A stretch of DNA of 38,157 bases from Verrucomicrobiia bacterium (GCA_020439945.1 JAGRPB010000034.1:1-38157); one strand, 5' to 3'; positions 6,897 through 16,158 are shown, counted from the stretch's first letter. Program-made: numbers and translations. The notes: generated by a model not told the origin, from the letters alone.

Positions 6897-7945
6897 ACGC
6901 CGTTGCCACAACGTCCGAGGATGTTCGCCAACTCCGCTTCCCGGAGCGACTGGCGTTTCGGCGAGCCGGATTCGCCGCTCCAGCGCACGAGCCGAATGCG
7001 GCCGTCGACAATCTCGATGCCCGTGATGGAACCGTCGTTGAAGGAGCAACATCCGGTGTTGAAGTAACACGGACGAGCGTCTTCCGGCAATGCCGATCTG
7101 AGGTCGTCGAGGTCGGCGGCGACCCATTTCAACTGGGCCTCCTTCATCGCGATGGTCTCCGGCGAAGCGGAGGTCAATCGCAACGCATCCAGTTCGGAGC
7201 GGAGAGTCTGCTCCCACGCCGCCGACATGAACACGGGATGATGGGTGTGGCCGCAAATCAGGAGCAGATCCTCGCGTCGGCGCGCCCAATCGTAGATCGC
7301 CTGCTCGTGGGTGAGCCGTATCGCCAGATCCGACGACGGCACGCCAACCGTCACCCCGGTCAGTCGTTGGATCGGTGCCCAGAAACGGCGGACGAAGAAT
7401 CGGTCGAACCAGGAGTAGGTGATCCCCTGATGACCGTGCACGAACAGGATCTCACCCATGGCATTGCCGCTGGAATCGGTGAGTCTCAGCACCAGGCTCT
7501 CCCTCAGCGAAGCGCCGCCCGTATAGCGGTCGAGCACCGTCCTGTTCCACGGCCGTTCGAGCGATTCGTCGTGATTTCCCACGAATCGTTCCGCCATGCC
7601 GCGATCGAAGAAGGTTTTCTCCAGCTCCAGCGTGCTCTGGTAGCGGTGGACGATGCCGACCATGAGCCGTTCCCAAAGTTCCTCGACATCGCCGAGCAGA
7701 AAAAGGCGGTAGTCAAGCGAACCATAGTAGCCGAGCGCGGCGTGGTAGATCTTCCGGCACGGACGGAAATCATCCGCCCGGTCGCCGATGCCCCGGTGCA
7801 GGTCCGAGAAGATCACCAGACGGGTCCGATCGAAGCGAGCGGTTTCGACTTCCGCCCTCTCGTAGGCGTGGTCGAGTCCCGCGGCGACTCGCTCGAGGTA
7901 TCTGGTCCGGCTGCGCCACATGAGGGATCGAGGTCGAAACGCCAT
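6863..7945 (-). CDS. Calcineurin-like metallophosphoesterase
   Basis: A 360-residue metallophosphoesterase. All motifs of the calcineurin-like fold are present: DLH at residues 48-50 ('IFSDLHRGIGDR'), GD at 85-86 ('LLGDVEELWE'), GNHDE at 123-127, HGHQ and GHTHHP. The family binds a dinuclear metal centre and hydrolyses phosphoesters; the 'DLHRG...GDxxELWE' form is close to UDP-diacylglucosamine pyrophosphatase-like and other envelope-associated phosphatases, but the substrate cannot be named. The ATG at 7945 has a good GGAGG at 7957-7961; ATG 7963 is possible. The C-terminus contains a Cys-rich 'CYFNTGCCSF' and a closing 'LGRCGNGVC'. The frame remains open upstream in non-homologous sequence. 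Confidence 0.85.
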   Translation of the reverse strand: MAFRPRSLMWRSRTRYLERVAAGLDHAYERAEVETARFDRTRLVIFSDLHRGIGDRADDFRPCRKIYHAALGYYGSLDYRLFLLGDVEELWERLMVGIVHRYQSTLELEKTFFDRGMAERFVGNHDESLERPWNRTVLDRYTGGASLRESLVLRLTDSSGNAMGEILFVHGHQGITYSWFDRFFVRRFWAPIQRLTGVTVGVPSSDLAIRLTHEQAIYDWARRREDLLLICGHTHHPVFMSAAWEQTLRSELDALRLTSASPETIAMKEAQLKWVAADLDDLRSALPEDARPCYFNTGCCSFNDGSITGIEIVDGRIRLVRWSGESGSPKRQSLREAELANILGRCGNGVCSLGDAEASE

Positions 7946-8054
7946 GAAACACCGGTCCTCCATCGCGATCAACGCAACTTTTCCCCGGCGACGGGTTTCT
8001 ATCTCCGCGAATCCGCTGTAGGATCGCCCGACCTCATCTCCCCTCCCTCTTTTC

Positions 8055-8864
8055 ATGAAGCCATTCCGCCAACGCATTGTCCGCCTCTCCCTGATCGCTG
8101 GTTGCTGGGTGGTGATCGGCGTCGGCCAAACGCTCACCGCCGCGCCGGGAGAAGGACCCGATGGCAAGCCACCTCGCCCGCCCGGCGAGGAAGATGGCCG
8201 ACTCCGCAAAGGCCCCGAGAATGACGACGATCCCTTCCGCAATCTCTCCTCCGAGCAGCGGGAGCAACTTCGGGAAGCGGTGCGTCGCGCCTGGAGCGAT
8301 CCGGCCGTGATCGAGGCCAGGGACAAACTGAAATCGGCGGCGGAGGCCTACCAGGACGCGCTCAATTCATCGATCAAGCGCTCGAGCCCGCAACTTTCCG
8401 AGGCCATCGACTCGCTGCGCCGCGATTCCGAATCGGCCTTCCGCATGTATGGCGGTCACGGGCCCAGCAAAGGCGGGGAACCCGGTGGCCCGGGCGGACG
8501 CCGGGGCGATTGGCGCGACTACGAGGGTTTTCTCACCATGGAGAACCCGCCGTTCCTTCACGATCTCGATCCGGAAAAGCAAAAGATCTACCGCGACGCC
8601 CACTCCAAGGCGATGCAGTCGGACGATGTGAAACAGCGCATCGATTCGCTCCGCGAACTGCGTCAATCGGACGAGGAAATGCGGCGGGAACGCATCGAGC
8701 AGATTCGCCTCGTTCACCAGGCGGTCCGAAAAGCGATGGCGGAGGCCGATCCCCGCGTGGTCGAGTTCCTGCCGGAGATCCGTCGTCCCGGCGACGAGGG
8801 AAAACCTACGCCGCCCAAACCGCCGGGTCCGGGCGAGCGCCCGCCGCTTCCACCCACGCAGTAG
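8055..8864 (+). CDS. Exported charged, proline-rich protein
   Basis: A 269-residue protein with a signal peptide ('LSLIAGCWVVIGVGQTLTAA'), a Pro/Gly-rich linker, a helical segment 'LSSEQREQLREAVRRAWSDP' (about residues 64-83), further amphipathic helices and a Pro-rich tail ending 'PGERPPLPPTQ'. The helix segment recalls Spy/CpxP-like periplasmic proteins (LTxxQ), but the similarity is weak and I do not assign a family. It is divergent from the phosphoesterase gene and convergent with the TPR operon, whose last stop is only 10 bases away. Confidence 0.65.
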   Translation: MKPFRQRIVRLSLIAGCWVVIGVGQTLTAAPGEGPDGKPPRPPGEEDGRLRKGPENDDDPFRNLSSEQREQLREAVRRAWSDPAVIEARDKLKSAAEAYQDALNSSIKRSSPQLSEAIDSLRRDSESAFRMYGGHGPSKGGEPGGPGGRRGDWRDYEGFLTMENPPFLHDLDPEKQKIYRDAHSKAMQSDDVKQRIDSLRELRQSDEEMRRERIEQIRLVHQAVRKAMAEADPRVVEFLPEIRRPGDEGKPTPPKPPGPGERPPLPPTQ

Positions 8865-8874
8865 TCAGCCCGGC

Positions 8875-9786
8875 TTACTTCTCCGGCTTGGTCGGCGTCG
8901 CCGCTGACGCGTTCTCTTCCGCCAGCATTTTCTGCAACGGCTTGCTGGCGTCTTCCCACAATTTACCGTTGCCGTGAAGCAGGGCGTAGAGCCTGAGCAG
9001 GGCGCGCAGTTCCGGCATCCGCTCGGGATCGGCCTGCATCAGCAGAATCGTCCGTCGCATCGAATCGGCGGCCATGGATTCGTTGGCCGCGGCGTCGGGG
9101 GCGTAGACGCGACCGAACTCGATCATGGCTTCCTCGTTTTCACCCGTTCCGGTGAGAATGAGGCCATGCAGGTAGGCCAGTTCCGCGGATGCCGGATCGA
9201 TGTCCCCTATCTCCGGCCCGGCTTTTTCCAGCGCCGCCTTGGCGACATCCCACTGCTCGCGCCCGACCGCAGCCCAGCAGTCCACGATACTGGTCACGTC
9301 GCGCTCTGAGGCCGGCAGTCGATTCCAATCGATCGTTTTGGACAGGTTGGAAATCTCCGCGGGACGTCGCAGCTGCCGATAGCAGTCCAGCAACCGTCGC
9401 TTGGCGAGACTCGCAAAGTTCCCCGGGGCCGGGAAAAAGGTCGCCTTCGTCAGATCCTGGGAAATCTTCGTGAACGCGGCCGCCGCCTTTTCGAAGTCGC
9501 CGTTTTCAAAAAATGACATCGCCTCCCGCCATTCCGGTGAGGTCGGAAATTCCACATAGTCGACCTGATCGTAGGGAAAAGCCTGTGGCTGAGGAAGGGA
9601 GGGCAGCTTCCACAACACGCGATCGGACTCGACCGCGGAAACCCGACCGCTGAACGCGCGACCATCCTTCAGGAAAACCGTCGCCGCCTCGACATCATTC
9701 TGGGCGCGCAGCATGGGAGGAACCACTCCCGCCAACGCCACCAAGGCACCGACAATCCCGTTCCACGAGGGTGACATTCTCTTCAT
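8875..9786 (-). CDS. Exported TPR-like protein, last gene of the Exb operon
   Basis: A 303-residue exported protein. The ATG at 9786 overlaps the stop of the upstream TPR gene (ATGA), which fixes the start; a second ATG at 9777 is close. After a signal peptide ('GALVALAGVVPPMLRA') comes a small beta segment 'VFLKDGRAFSGRVSAVESDR', the DGR/SHD1-like motif of many verrucomicrobial envelope proteins. Helical repeats follow ('AMSFFENGDFEKAAAAFTKI', 'AELAYLHGLILTGTGENEEA') that look like TPRs. A role as a periplasmic scaffold for the ExbBD complex is inferred from the operon. Confidence 0.75.
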   Translation of the reverse strand: MKRMSPSWNGIVGALVALAGVVPPMLRAQNDVEAATVFLKDGRAFSGRVSAVESDRVLWKLPSLPQPQAFPYDQVDYVEFPTSPEWREAMSFFENGDFEKAAAAFTKISQDLTKATFFPAPGNFASLAKRRLLDCYRQLRRPAEISNLSKTIDWNRLPASERDVTSIVDCWAAVGREQWDVAKAALEKAGPEIGDIDPASAELAYLHGLILTGTGENEEAMIEFGRVYAPDAAANESMAADSMRRTILLMQADPERMPELRALLRLYALLHGNGKLWEDASKPLQKMLAEENASAATPTKPEK

Positions 9787-12704
9787 GGTTTCGACGCACC
9801 TCCCTTCGCGACCAGCTCGTCTCGCCAGTCGTTGAATTTTTTCCGACCTTCCGCGATGCCCGGATGCTCGAGGTGCCCCATTCGCTTCAGCATGTCCTGC
9901 AGGATCTTTAGCGCATCGACCAACTCGCCGTCTTCCTTCCGCATTTCCGCGGCCCGCAGGTAGGCCCTGGTTGACCAATCGAGATGGCCGGCGTGAATCA
10001 CGTAAACATTGACGTAGGCTTTCATGGCCTCCGCTCGCCGTCCCGTATTTTCGAGACAGACCGCGTATTCGTAATTCGCCTCGGGACGCGCGAGGTTGTG
10101 GGACCGATCCTCGAGATAGGTTTCCCACCAGCCCTTGGCTTCCTCCCACTTCTCTTCGGTAGTGAGGACGCGGGCGATGCCGAGAGTCGCCTCCTCGCGC
10201 AGCTCGGGCTGATCGACTTCGTTCAGAACGCGATGGAATCGTTGCAGCGCCTCATCGCGATCGTGCTGGGTGCCACTGGCGGCGAGGATCTTTCCCGTGT
10301 CGACTAGGGCGAATCCCACCGCCTCGCCCTGCGGTCGGTTCATCAGGATGTAATCGTAGATCTTTTCCGCCTCCTCCGGCTTGTGCCGTTCCTCCAGATT
10401 CCAGCGGGCCAGTTGCACCATGGTGTAGTTGCTCAGATTTCCCCCGTCCTGCAACGCCGACAGTCGGTAGTAGGCCTGGTTGATCGCCTCGCGATGCTTT
10501 TCCGCATCCTCTCCCTTGAGAATCTGGATCTCACCCATGGCCAGCCAGGCCCGCAGCGGTGCCGGCGGCGGCGAGGGATCGGCCGGAAACTGGTGGAGCT
10601 TTTCCAGGGCCTCGGGAACGTCGTAATTTTCGCGGAGAAAATCGATGTAGGCGCCGACCAGTTCATCGAGTCGCGGATCGCCGGACTGGTCTCCCACTTC
10701 GTTGACGAGCGATTCGAGCAGGGCGCGGGCTTCATCCTTCCGTCCCAGATGAGTCAACGGCTCGAGTGCCGCGACGATCACATCGGTCCGCCACGAGGTC
10801 GTCTCGTACTTGGCCATGAACTCGTCGAACCACTTCCCGGCCTCTTCCCATTTCTCGTAGTTTGCACCGGCCGTGACCAATTGCCGAAGCGCGTAACCCG
10901 CAACCTCGACATCCCCCCGCCCCTCCTCCTCGACGAGACGTTTCGCCTCCAGGTGAGCGTGGGAGATCGGGTCGAAATCCACGTCTCCCTTCCCCGTCAG
11001 CGCGTCGCCCCGCACATTCCACGATCCGGGAATCTCCGGCGCGTCGGGATAGGCGGTGTGGAGTTCCTCGATTCGTCTGAGAGTCACGTCCCAATCTTCC
11101 AGCACCAGGTGCGACAGTCCGCTCAGGTAGAGCGCCGTCGCCCGCATGGCGGCCCCGGGATACTCGGACAGGTAACCGTCGAGCGAACGGGCTCCCTCGC
11201 TCCACCGGAAGAGATTCACCTTGGTGGCGCCTTCATAGAATTTCACCATTTCCCGCCGCTTTCCGTCCGGATAGTTTTCCAGGTAGGCGGCGATCTCGAT
11301 CTCCGCTTCATCAAAACGCCCCAGGTGATAAAGGGAGGCGCCGGCGACGAAATCCGGGATGTCCCTCGCCTCGGAACCGATCTCCATGTCCTCCCTCACC
11401 TCGCCCGCGATCCGGAGCGCTTCGGCGTATTCGCCCTGCAGAAACATGACCTCGACGAGGACATGGGCGACCGCGGGTTTCAGTTCGTGGCCGGGAAACT
11501 CCCGAAAAAAGGTGGTGCCATACTCGTAGGCTTCCTGCCAGCGATTCAGGTTCACCGAGCAAACCACGAGGTTGTGCAACACCAGCGGGCGCTGCTCGAT
11601 CGCGGGAAAGTTGTCCGCCAACAGCTGGTAGGCGGCCCGGCTGCCGGAGAGGCTTTGCAGTTGATAGTGCGCTGCCGCCACCCCGAGCATCATGCTCACA
11701 TACTCCTGCTCGAGAGCGGGCAGTTTCGTCTTCAGTTCCCCGATCTTTTCCTCGACCTGGGCCTTCAGGTCCGGCTCGACGACCCGCGCCTCCAGTTCGG
11801 TGATCTGATCCCGGTAGTGCTGCAGCACCGCGCCGGGATGTCCCATCAGGCCATACCAGATCAATGCCCGCGCCGGCTCGCTCTTCTTGAAGCTCGCCAC
11901 GGCGCGGGCCGCGAAAATCGGATTTCTTCCGTGGCGCGAAATCAGTTCCTCTTTCCGGATCAGGTCGCCGTGGCGGGCCACGAAATCGCGGACTTCCGCC
12001 GTGGAAACCAGCGGCGCCCAGTCGCTGACCAGTGCCATGAAAATGGTGCGCTTGCCGCGCACGGAAAGCGCCTCGGATTCGAGCTGACCGACGAGAAACT
12101 TGCGCGCGTCCTCGGTGCGGCCCGATTTCAGGAAACATTTCGCCAGGTTGACCTGAATCTCCAGCCGGTCGATGCGAGGTTCCTGCCCCGTATCCTCTTT
12201 CAGCACCCGCTGATAGCGTGCGGCGGCGTCTTCGAAACGGCCCAGCGCCATCTCGCATCCCGCCCATTGCGCCAGCGCCTGCACCCGGAATCGGTTCGGC
12301 ATGAGCTGTTCTCCGGCGACTGCCTGTTTCAGCGTTGCGTTGTCGTATTTCTCATAACAGGTCTGGAACGCTTCGATGGCGGATTCGTAGTTCTCCTTCT
12401 TGATCAGGAGGATTCCCTTGATGAAGTGGAAGTGGCCGAACACCGGGCCGAAATCCGCCATCGCCGTCGACCCGTATTCGTCGATGATCGCGTTCGCCGC
12501 CGCCAGTCCCTCGTCGTATTTGCCCGCATCCACCGCGGCGACCGCCTTGTCGTACGCCGTGGCCAGATCCAGATCGGTCGAAGCCTGGGCCAGCGATTCC
12601 CCCCTTCCCGACAGCAGCAGAGCGAGTCCACTGACCATGGCCAGCCATCGCCCCGACGTTCCCGGTTTTCTGTCCACGCTCTTGACCATGCCGCGATCGA
12701 TCAC
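9783..12704 (-). CDS. Large exported TPR protein
   Basis: A 973-residue protein made almost wholly of TPR-like helical hairpins after a signal peptide ('WLAMVSGLALLLSGRGESLA'). Repeats are clear at 'AYDKAVAAVDAGKYDEGLAA', 'CEMALGRFEDAAARYQRVLK', 'VEVMFLQGEYAEALRIAGEV' and 'YAVCLENTGRRAEAMKAYVN'. It starts 8 bases after the VWA gene and overlaps the next gene by ATGA. Such proteins are common companions of ExbB/ExbD sets in Verrucomicrobia and Planctomycetes, where they probably act as a periplasmic protein-interaction platform. That role is inference; the repeat architecture is plain in the sequence. Confidence 0.8.
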   Translation of the reverse strand: MIDRGMVKSVDRKPGTSGRWLAMVSGLALLLSGRGESLAQASTDLDLATAYDKAVAAVDAGKYDEGLAAANAIIDEYGSTAMADFGPVFGHFHFIKGILLIKKENYESAIEAFQTCYEKYDNATLKQAVAGEQLMPNRFRVQALAQWAGCEMALGRFEDAAARYQRVLKEDTGQEPRIDRLEIQVNLAKCFLKSGRTEDARKFLVGQLESEALSVRGKRTIFMALVSDWAPLVSTAEVRDFVARHGDLIRKEELISRHGRNPIFAARAVASFKKSEPARALIWYGLMGHPGAVLQHYRDQITELEARVVEPDLKAQVEEKIGELKTKLPALEQEYVSMMLGVAAAHYQLQSLSGSRAAYQLLADNFPAIEQRPLVLHNLVVCSVNLNRWQEAYEYGTTFFREFPGHELKPAVAHVLVEVMFLQGEYAEALRIAGEVREDMEIGSEARDIPDFVAGASLYHLGRFDEAEIEIAAYLENYPDGKRREMVKFYEGATKVNLFRWSEGARSLDGYLSEYPGAAMRATALYLSGLSHLVLEDWDVTLRRIEELHTAYPDAPEIPGSWNVRGDALTGKGDVDFDPISHAHLEAKRLVEEEGRGDVEVAGYALRQLVTAGANYEKWEEAGKWFDEFMAKYETTSWRTDVIVAALEPLTHLGRKDEARALLESLVNEVGDQSGDPRLDELVGAYIDFLRENYDVPEALEKLHQFPADPSPPPAPLRAWLAMGEIQILKGEDAEKHREAINQAYYRLSALQDGGNLSNYTMVQLARWNLEERHKPEEAEKIYDYILMNRPQGEAVGFALVDTGKILAASGTQHDRDEALQRFHRVLNEVDQPELREEATLGIARVLTTEEKWEEAKGWWETYLEDRSHNLARPEANYEYAVCLENTGRRAEAMKAYVNVYVIHAGHLDWSTRAYLRAAEMRKEDGELVDALKILQDMLKRMGHLEHPGIAEGRKKFNDWRDELVAKGGASKP

Positions 12705-12712
12705 TTCTCCGT

Positions 12713-13804
12713 TCAGAGGTCCGCCGAATACTCGCTCGGGTTCCGCAGGTAATCCCGCCCCTTGATGATTTTTCCGTCCCTGGCCACGATGACGAATTCC
12801 CCGCCCGAGCCCTCGGCGATCTCGTTGAATTCCTTCGCGCCCGCACTGGTCTGCATGGCGAAGGTATTGATCTTCGAGCGGCCGTGGGAACGGTTGAAAT
12901 CGAGAATCGGTCCCGGTTCGTTTCCACCCGTTCCATCACTCATGAAGAAAATCACATCCGGTGGCGGGCTCATCAGCTGCCCCATCTTCAGCGCCAGTCC
13001 CCAGTCGGTGCCATAGAACTTTTCCACCCCCTTCACGAACTCCACCGTCCGCTCGACATTTGATTTCGTCGCCGGAAGCCAGCGCTCGCGCGGCATGCGG
13101 GAATCGGGTCCGTCGAATTCCCAGTCGAACGCCCCCTGCTTCGCAAAAAACGGGTACTTGTTCCCTTTCGGGTCGATGATGTTGTAGCGCTGCCCGGTGC
13201 CGCGATTGTCATACTTCCAACCTTCCTGCGCGAACAGGGCGCCACCAGCGAACAGGATCACCTGGTATTGCACGTTGGCCGACAGGGAACTCAGGGTTTT
13301 CTCCAATTCGTTGTTCCGCAGCGTCACCTGGCTGTCACGCATCGAGGCGGAGTGATCGAGGACGAAGAGAAAGCGCTTTCCCGCCGACCGGCTGCCGAAA
13401 AAGGTCGCGCCCGAACCCATGCCGCTGCCGAACCCGAATCCGCTGCCGAAATCGCCCTCGCCGAACCCGAGCGGGCCATCGCTCACCTTGGTCACTTCCG
13501 GCGCCGCGATCTTCGCCGCCGTGTTCGCCCGCAGCATCTTGGCGATCGGCGAGGCCGCCATCGCGGCGGAGGCCTGCTCGACCTGCTTCATCACCGCCTT
13601 CTTCTCCATTTGCGGCTGATTCGTCTGGGTAGGCGCAATCACCTGGGCCACGATCTCGGGCTCGTCACGGATGCCGGGAATCACCGCGACAAACAGGAAG
13701 GTGAGAATCAGGAAAACGTGAATCGCCACCGCGATGCCGATCGCGGTCGCCTTGCGGTTTCGCTTGTTTGGGTCTTCGACGGTGGATTCCGCGGTGAAAA
13801 GCAT
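12713..13804 (-). CDS. Membrane-anchored VWA protein in the TonB position
   Basis: A 363-residue protein with one N-terminal membrane helix (about residues 20-44), a Gln/Ala-rich linker, a Gly/Phe-rich stretch (residues 111-135) and a C-terminal von Willebrand factor A domain. The MIDAS motif is intact: DHSAS at 150-154 within 'FLFVLDHSASM', with a later 'FFMSDGTGG' that supplies the last metal ligands. The N-terminus (short cytoplasmic part, one helix, proline/glutamine linker) has the layout of TonB, but no TonB C-terminal domain is present. It sits directly after two ExbD genes and before the TPR genes, so an ExbBD-energised VWA protein is a reasonable inference. Confidence 0.85.
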   Translation of the reverse strand: MLFTAESTVEDPNKRNRKATAIGIAVAIHVFLILTFLFVAVIPGIRDEPEIVAQVIAPTQTNQPQMEKKAVMKQVEQASAAMAASPIAKMLRANTAAKIAAPEVTKVSDGPLGFGEGDFGSGFGFGSGMGSGATFFGSRSAGKRFLFVLDHSASMRDSQVTLRNNELEKTLSSLSANVQYQVILFAGGALFAQEGWKYDNRGTGQRYNIIDPKGNKYPFFAKQGAFDWEFDGPDSRMPRERWLPATKSNVERTVEFVKGVEKFYGTDWGLALKMGQLMSPPPDVIFFMSDGTGGNEPGPILDFNRSHGRSKINTFAMQTSAGAKEFNEIAEGSGGEFVIVARDGKIIKGRDYLRNPSEYSADL

Positions 13805-13829
13805 GGCGACTTCTTTCTTCCTTCCCTAC

Positions 13830-14273
13830 TTACTGGGTCAACGAGATGTTTCCAAGGCCGTTCGTGGCACAGGCGTTGAGCACGTCGATGAACCGCTGCT
13901 CGGGCACTTCGTCGCCGCAATCCACCACGATCATCGCCTCGCTTCCCGCGTTGGCCGCCGCCGCCGCGTAGCGTTCCAGCCGCTTGTTGAGTTCCGTCAA
14001 TTTGCGGTCATTCGGATCGGACGAAACCGGGTCCTGGTTCACGAAAACGGTGCCTTCTCCCGAGATCTTGATCACCATCTGGTCGGTCATCACCGGGGAG
14101 CTGCGCTCCGCCGCCACTCCGGGCAGCACCAAGCTGAGATCGGCTTCCTGCTTCGACAGCGTCGTGGTGACGATGAAGTAGATCAAAAGCAGGAACGCCA
14201 CGTCGATCAGCGGAGAGATATTCATCTCCGGATCCTCGTCGGGGAAAGGGTTGCTGCTTTTTCTCCGTGCCAT
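13830..14273 (-). CDS. ExbD/TolR-family protein (second copy)
   Basis: A 147-residue ExbD/TolR protein: short cytoplasmic N-terminus, one membrane helix with the family motif 'NISPLIDVAFLLLIYFIVTT' (the Asp is the conserved proton-path residue), and a periplasmic domain. The C-terminus carries a Cys in 'IVVDCGDEVPEQRFIDVLNA', the usual ExbD 'D...V.....V.DA' region. It lies 33 bases after the other exbD and 26 bases before the VWA gene. Confidence 0.9.
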   Translation of the reverse strand: MARRKSSNPFPDEDPEMNISPLIDVAFLLLIYFIVTTTLSKQEADLSLVLPGVAAERSSPVMTDQMVIKISGEGTVFVNQDPVSSDPNDRKLTELNKRLERYAAAAANAGSEAMIVVDCGDEVPEQRFIDVLNACATNGLGNISLTQ

Positions 14274-14305
14274 CTCTCTTCAGCCAAACAGGTTTTCAGT
14301 TCCGC

Positions 14306-14734
14306 TCATTTCTCGGTGACATAGGTGGAAAAGATGATCTGCGTCACGCCTCCGCGGGCCGAGGCTTCGATCACGTCTTTCACCGCCTTGTGGTTCGCCG
14401 CCTTGTCCGCGCGCAGGTGAAGGCGGGTATTTGGATTGCGCGAACGTGCCTCGGCCATCATCTGCTCGATCTGATCGAGCTGGTATTCCACCTTTCCCGA
14501 TTCATCGCGAATCTTGCCGTCGGCATAGACATTGACGATGACGCGACCGTCGATCAATTCCGGCACCTTGGCGTCCGACGCGATGGGTATCGTGATCCGC
14601 TTGTCCTTCTGGTAGGTGATCATCGTCGACGCCACCATGAAAAAGATCAGCAGCAGGAAGACGAGATCGATCATCGGCGACAGGTCCACCTTCGGTTTGG
14701 AACCGTCGAACATGTCCTTCCGAGCCCGGGCCAT
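14306..14734 (-). CDS. ExbD/TolR-family protein (first copy)
   Basis: A 142-residue ExbD/TolR protein. The helix motif 'VDLSPMIDLVFLLLIFFMVA' contains the conserved Asp, and the periplasmic domain has 'LHLRADKAANHKAVKDVIEA', the ExbD signature. It differs clearly from the second copy, as expected for subunits that form a heterodimer rather than a recent duplication. It lies 68 bases after exbB, in the same operon. Confidence 0.9.
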   Translation of the reverse strand: MARARKDMFDGSKPKVDLSPMIDLVFLLLIFFMVASTMITYQKDKRITIPIASDAKVPELIDGRVIVNVYADGKIRDESGKVEYQLDQIEQMMAEARSRNPNTRLHLRADKAANHKAVKDVIEASARGGVTQIIFSTYVTEK

Positions 14735-14801
14735 GGCGTCAATGAAAGGGAAAAGATCGATCCGGGAAAGTTCGGAAATCTGTGGCGGATTTTTCGTCGG
14801 C

Positions 14802-15668
14802 TCAGGCCATCGGTGGCCCTTCCTGCGTGGGACCGCCCCCTCCGCTGGCGCCCGATCCGTGATCGAACGTGCCCGTGTAAACCGCCCGTCGCAGATTGTT
14901 CAACATCCGGGAGGCGTGCTTGTCGACCTGGGCCACGTGAGCCGAGAGTTTGTCGCGGAAAAAGAAGTAGGCAAAAATCGCCGGCAGCGCGATGACCAGA
15001 CCCGTCGCCGTGGTGACGAGGGCTTCCGAAATATTGCTGGCCAACTTCGTCGGGTCGCCCATGCCTTCGCGGCCCAGGGTGCCGAAGGCCTTGATCATCC
15101 CCGATACCGTCCCCAGCAGCCCCAGCATCGGCGCCGCCTGCGAGATCACCGAGAAATAGTTGATCGTTCGCGCCCGCGCCCGGTTGAATTCCTGCGAGGC
15201 GTCGGCCATCAGGTCGTAGATGGTGTCGCCATCGAGCGTCTCGTAGCCACGCTCGTAAATGTATTCGGTGGCGCCGTACATCACCTGCCCGAGGCACGTT
15301 GGACTCGCCTCCGCCGTTTTCATGGCGGCTTCCACGTCGCCGTTTTCCATCGAAGTGGCGAGTTTTTCGACCAGTTCCGGAGGATAGAAATTCTTGGGCG
15401 CGAGATCGAGAAAGCAGTAAACGGCCAATGCGATGATGGCGATCGACATCGCCCCGAGCGGCCACATGGCCCAGCCGCCTTCGAGGATCAGGTCGAAGAG
15501 ATTTTTCTCCCCCGCATCGGCCCCCTCGTCCGCCTCCACCTGCGGAGCTTCGACCTTTTTGTCATCCACACCGGGGATGGTCAGATCCTCCTGGGCTAAC
15601 GTGAAAAGTGGACTCTCGATCAGGAATATGGCGATCAGTGCGGCAAAGAGAGAACTCGGAAACTTCAT
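14802..15668 (-). CDS. ExbB/TolQ/MotA-family proton channel protein
   Basis: A 288-residue MotA/TolQ/ExbB protein, the proton-channel subunit that works with ExbD to energise envelope processes. From ATG at 15668 it has a signal-like N-terminal helix ('FAALIAIFLIESPLFTLA'), typical of verrucomicrobial members, a helix 'GGWAMWPLGAMSIAIIALAV', and the conserved pair of helices 'AAPMLGLLGTVSGMIKAF' and 'ISEALVTTATGLVIALPAIF'. A Gly-rich tail follows. It is the first gene of a six-gene run continuing to 8875. The open frame extends upstream, but that part overlaps a terminator and the 3' end of the neighbouring gene. Confidence 0.9.
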   Translation of the reverse strand: MKFPSSLFAALIAIFLIESPLFTLAQEDLTIPGVDDKKVEAPQVEADEGADAGEKNLFDLILEGGWAMWPLGAMSIAIIALAVYCFLDLAPKNFYPPELVEKLATSMENGDVEAAMKTAEASPTCLGQVMYGATEYIYERGYETLDGDTIYDLMADASQEFNRARARTINYFSVISQAAPMLGLLGTVSGMIKAFGTLGREGMGDPTKLASNISEALVTTATGLVIALPAIFAYFFFRDKLSAHVAQVDKHASRMLNNLRRAVYTGTFDHGSGASGGGGPTQEGPPMA

Positions 15669-15702
15669 TCGAATGAGGGGGGCCAGGGGGGAAAAGGCGC
15701 GC

Positions 15703-15723
15703 TTCAGCCGGACACCGGCTGAA
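15703..15723 (-). terminator. Terminator between the 67-residue protein gene and exbB
   Basis: A perfect 9-bp stem with a 3-nt loop (TTCAGCCGG/CCGGCTGAA). On the minus strand it is followed by GCGCGCCTTTT, a short T run. A second inverted repeat (CGGGCGG at 15728-15734 with CCGCCCG at 15749-15755) lies next to it. Confidence 0.55.
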
Positions 15724-15793
15724 CCATCGGGCGGTTGTAACGGCAATCCCGCCCGCTTGGCAACATCAGAAAAGAAAAAACAGCGCGCCGGGC

Positions 15794-15997
15794 TCAAAGA
15801 GTCGCCGCCGGCCGGTTCTCGCGCCACTCGCTCCGGTGATGAAGCATCCAGTCCACCAGGGCGGCCTCGAACCCGATATCACGTCCCGCCTCCTCGCTCT
15901 TGATCCACTTGTGTTTCAAAATCTCGTCGCGCTCGGCGAGGAACTCGCGATACAAGGCGGACTTTTCGAGAATGGGGTCGGGGGTTGCTTCAGCCAT
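15794..15997 (-). CDS. Small conserved protein of unknown function
   Basis: A 67-residue protein from ATG at 15997. The segment 'EILKHKWIKSEEAGRDIGFE' followed by 'AALVDWMLHHRSEWRE' has the look of a short helical module found in many Verrucomicrobia and some Cyanobacteria (the 'HKWxxSExxGRDxGxExAxxxW' pattern), but I cannot name a family or function. In-frame ATGs at 16054 and 16090 would add 19 or 31 residues. The gene is divergent from glutamate dehydrogenase. Confidence 0.65.
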   Translation of the reverse strand: MAEATPDPILEKSALYREFLAERDEILKHKWIKSEEAGRDIGFEAALVDWMLHHRSEWRENRPAATL

Positions 15998-16158
15998 GGC
16001 GTGCCAGTGAACAGGGTCGAAACGGAAAAAGCCGGTCGAGATGAAGTCTCCCATTGAATCGGAGATCACATCCTCACAGCTTCGATCCAATCATAGTGCC
16101 GTTCCTGTCGTCGGCATCAGAAAATTACGCTCTCCCGAAGAAATTGCCTCCCCCACCC

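Noticed and set aside
10383..12752. A 789-codon open frame on the plus strand opposite the large TPR gene
   Set aside because: It mirrors the GC-rich minus-strand gene, has no family motif or start signal, and the opposite frame has clear TPR repeats and operon context.
16008..16026. A possible single 19-bp dyad unit (contains TGAACAGGGT)
   Set aside because: Only 13 of 19 positions match and there is no partner unit at 22 bp.
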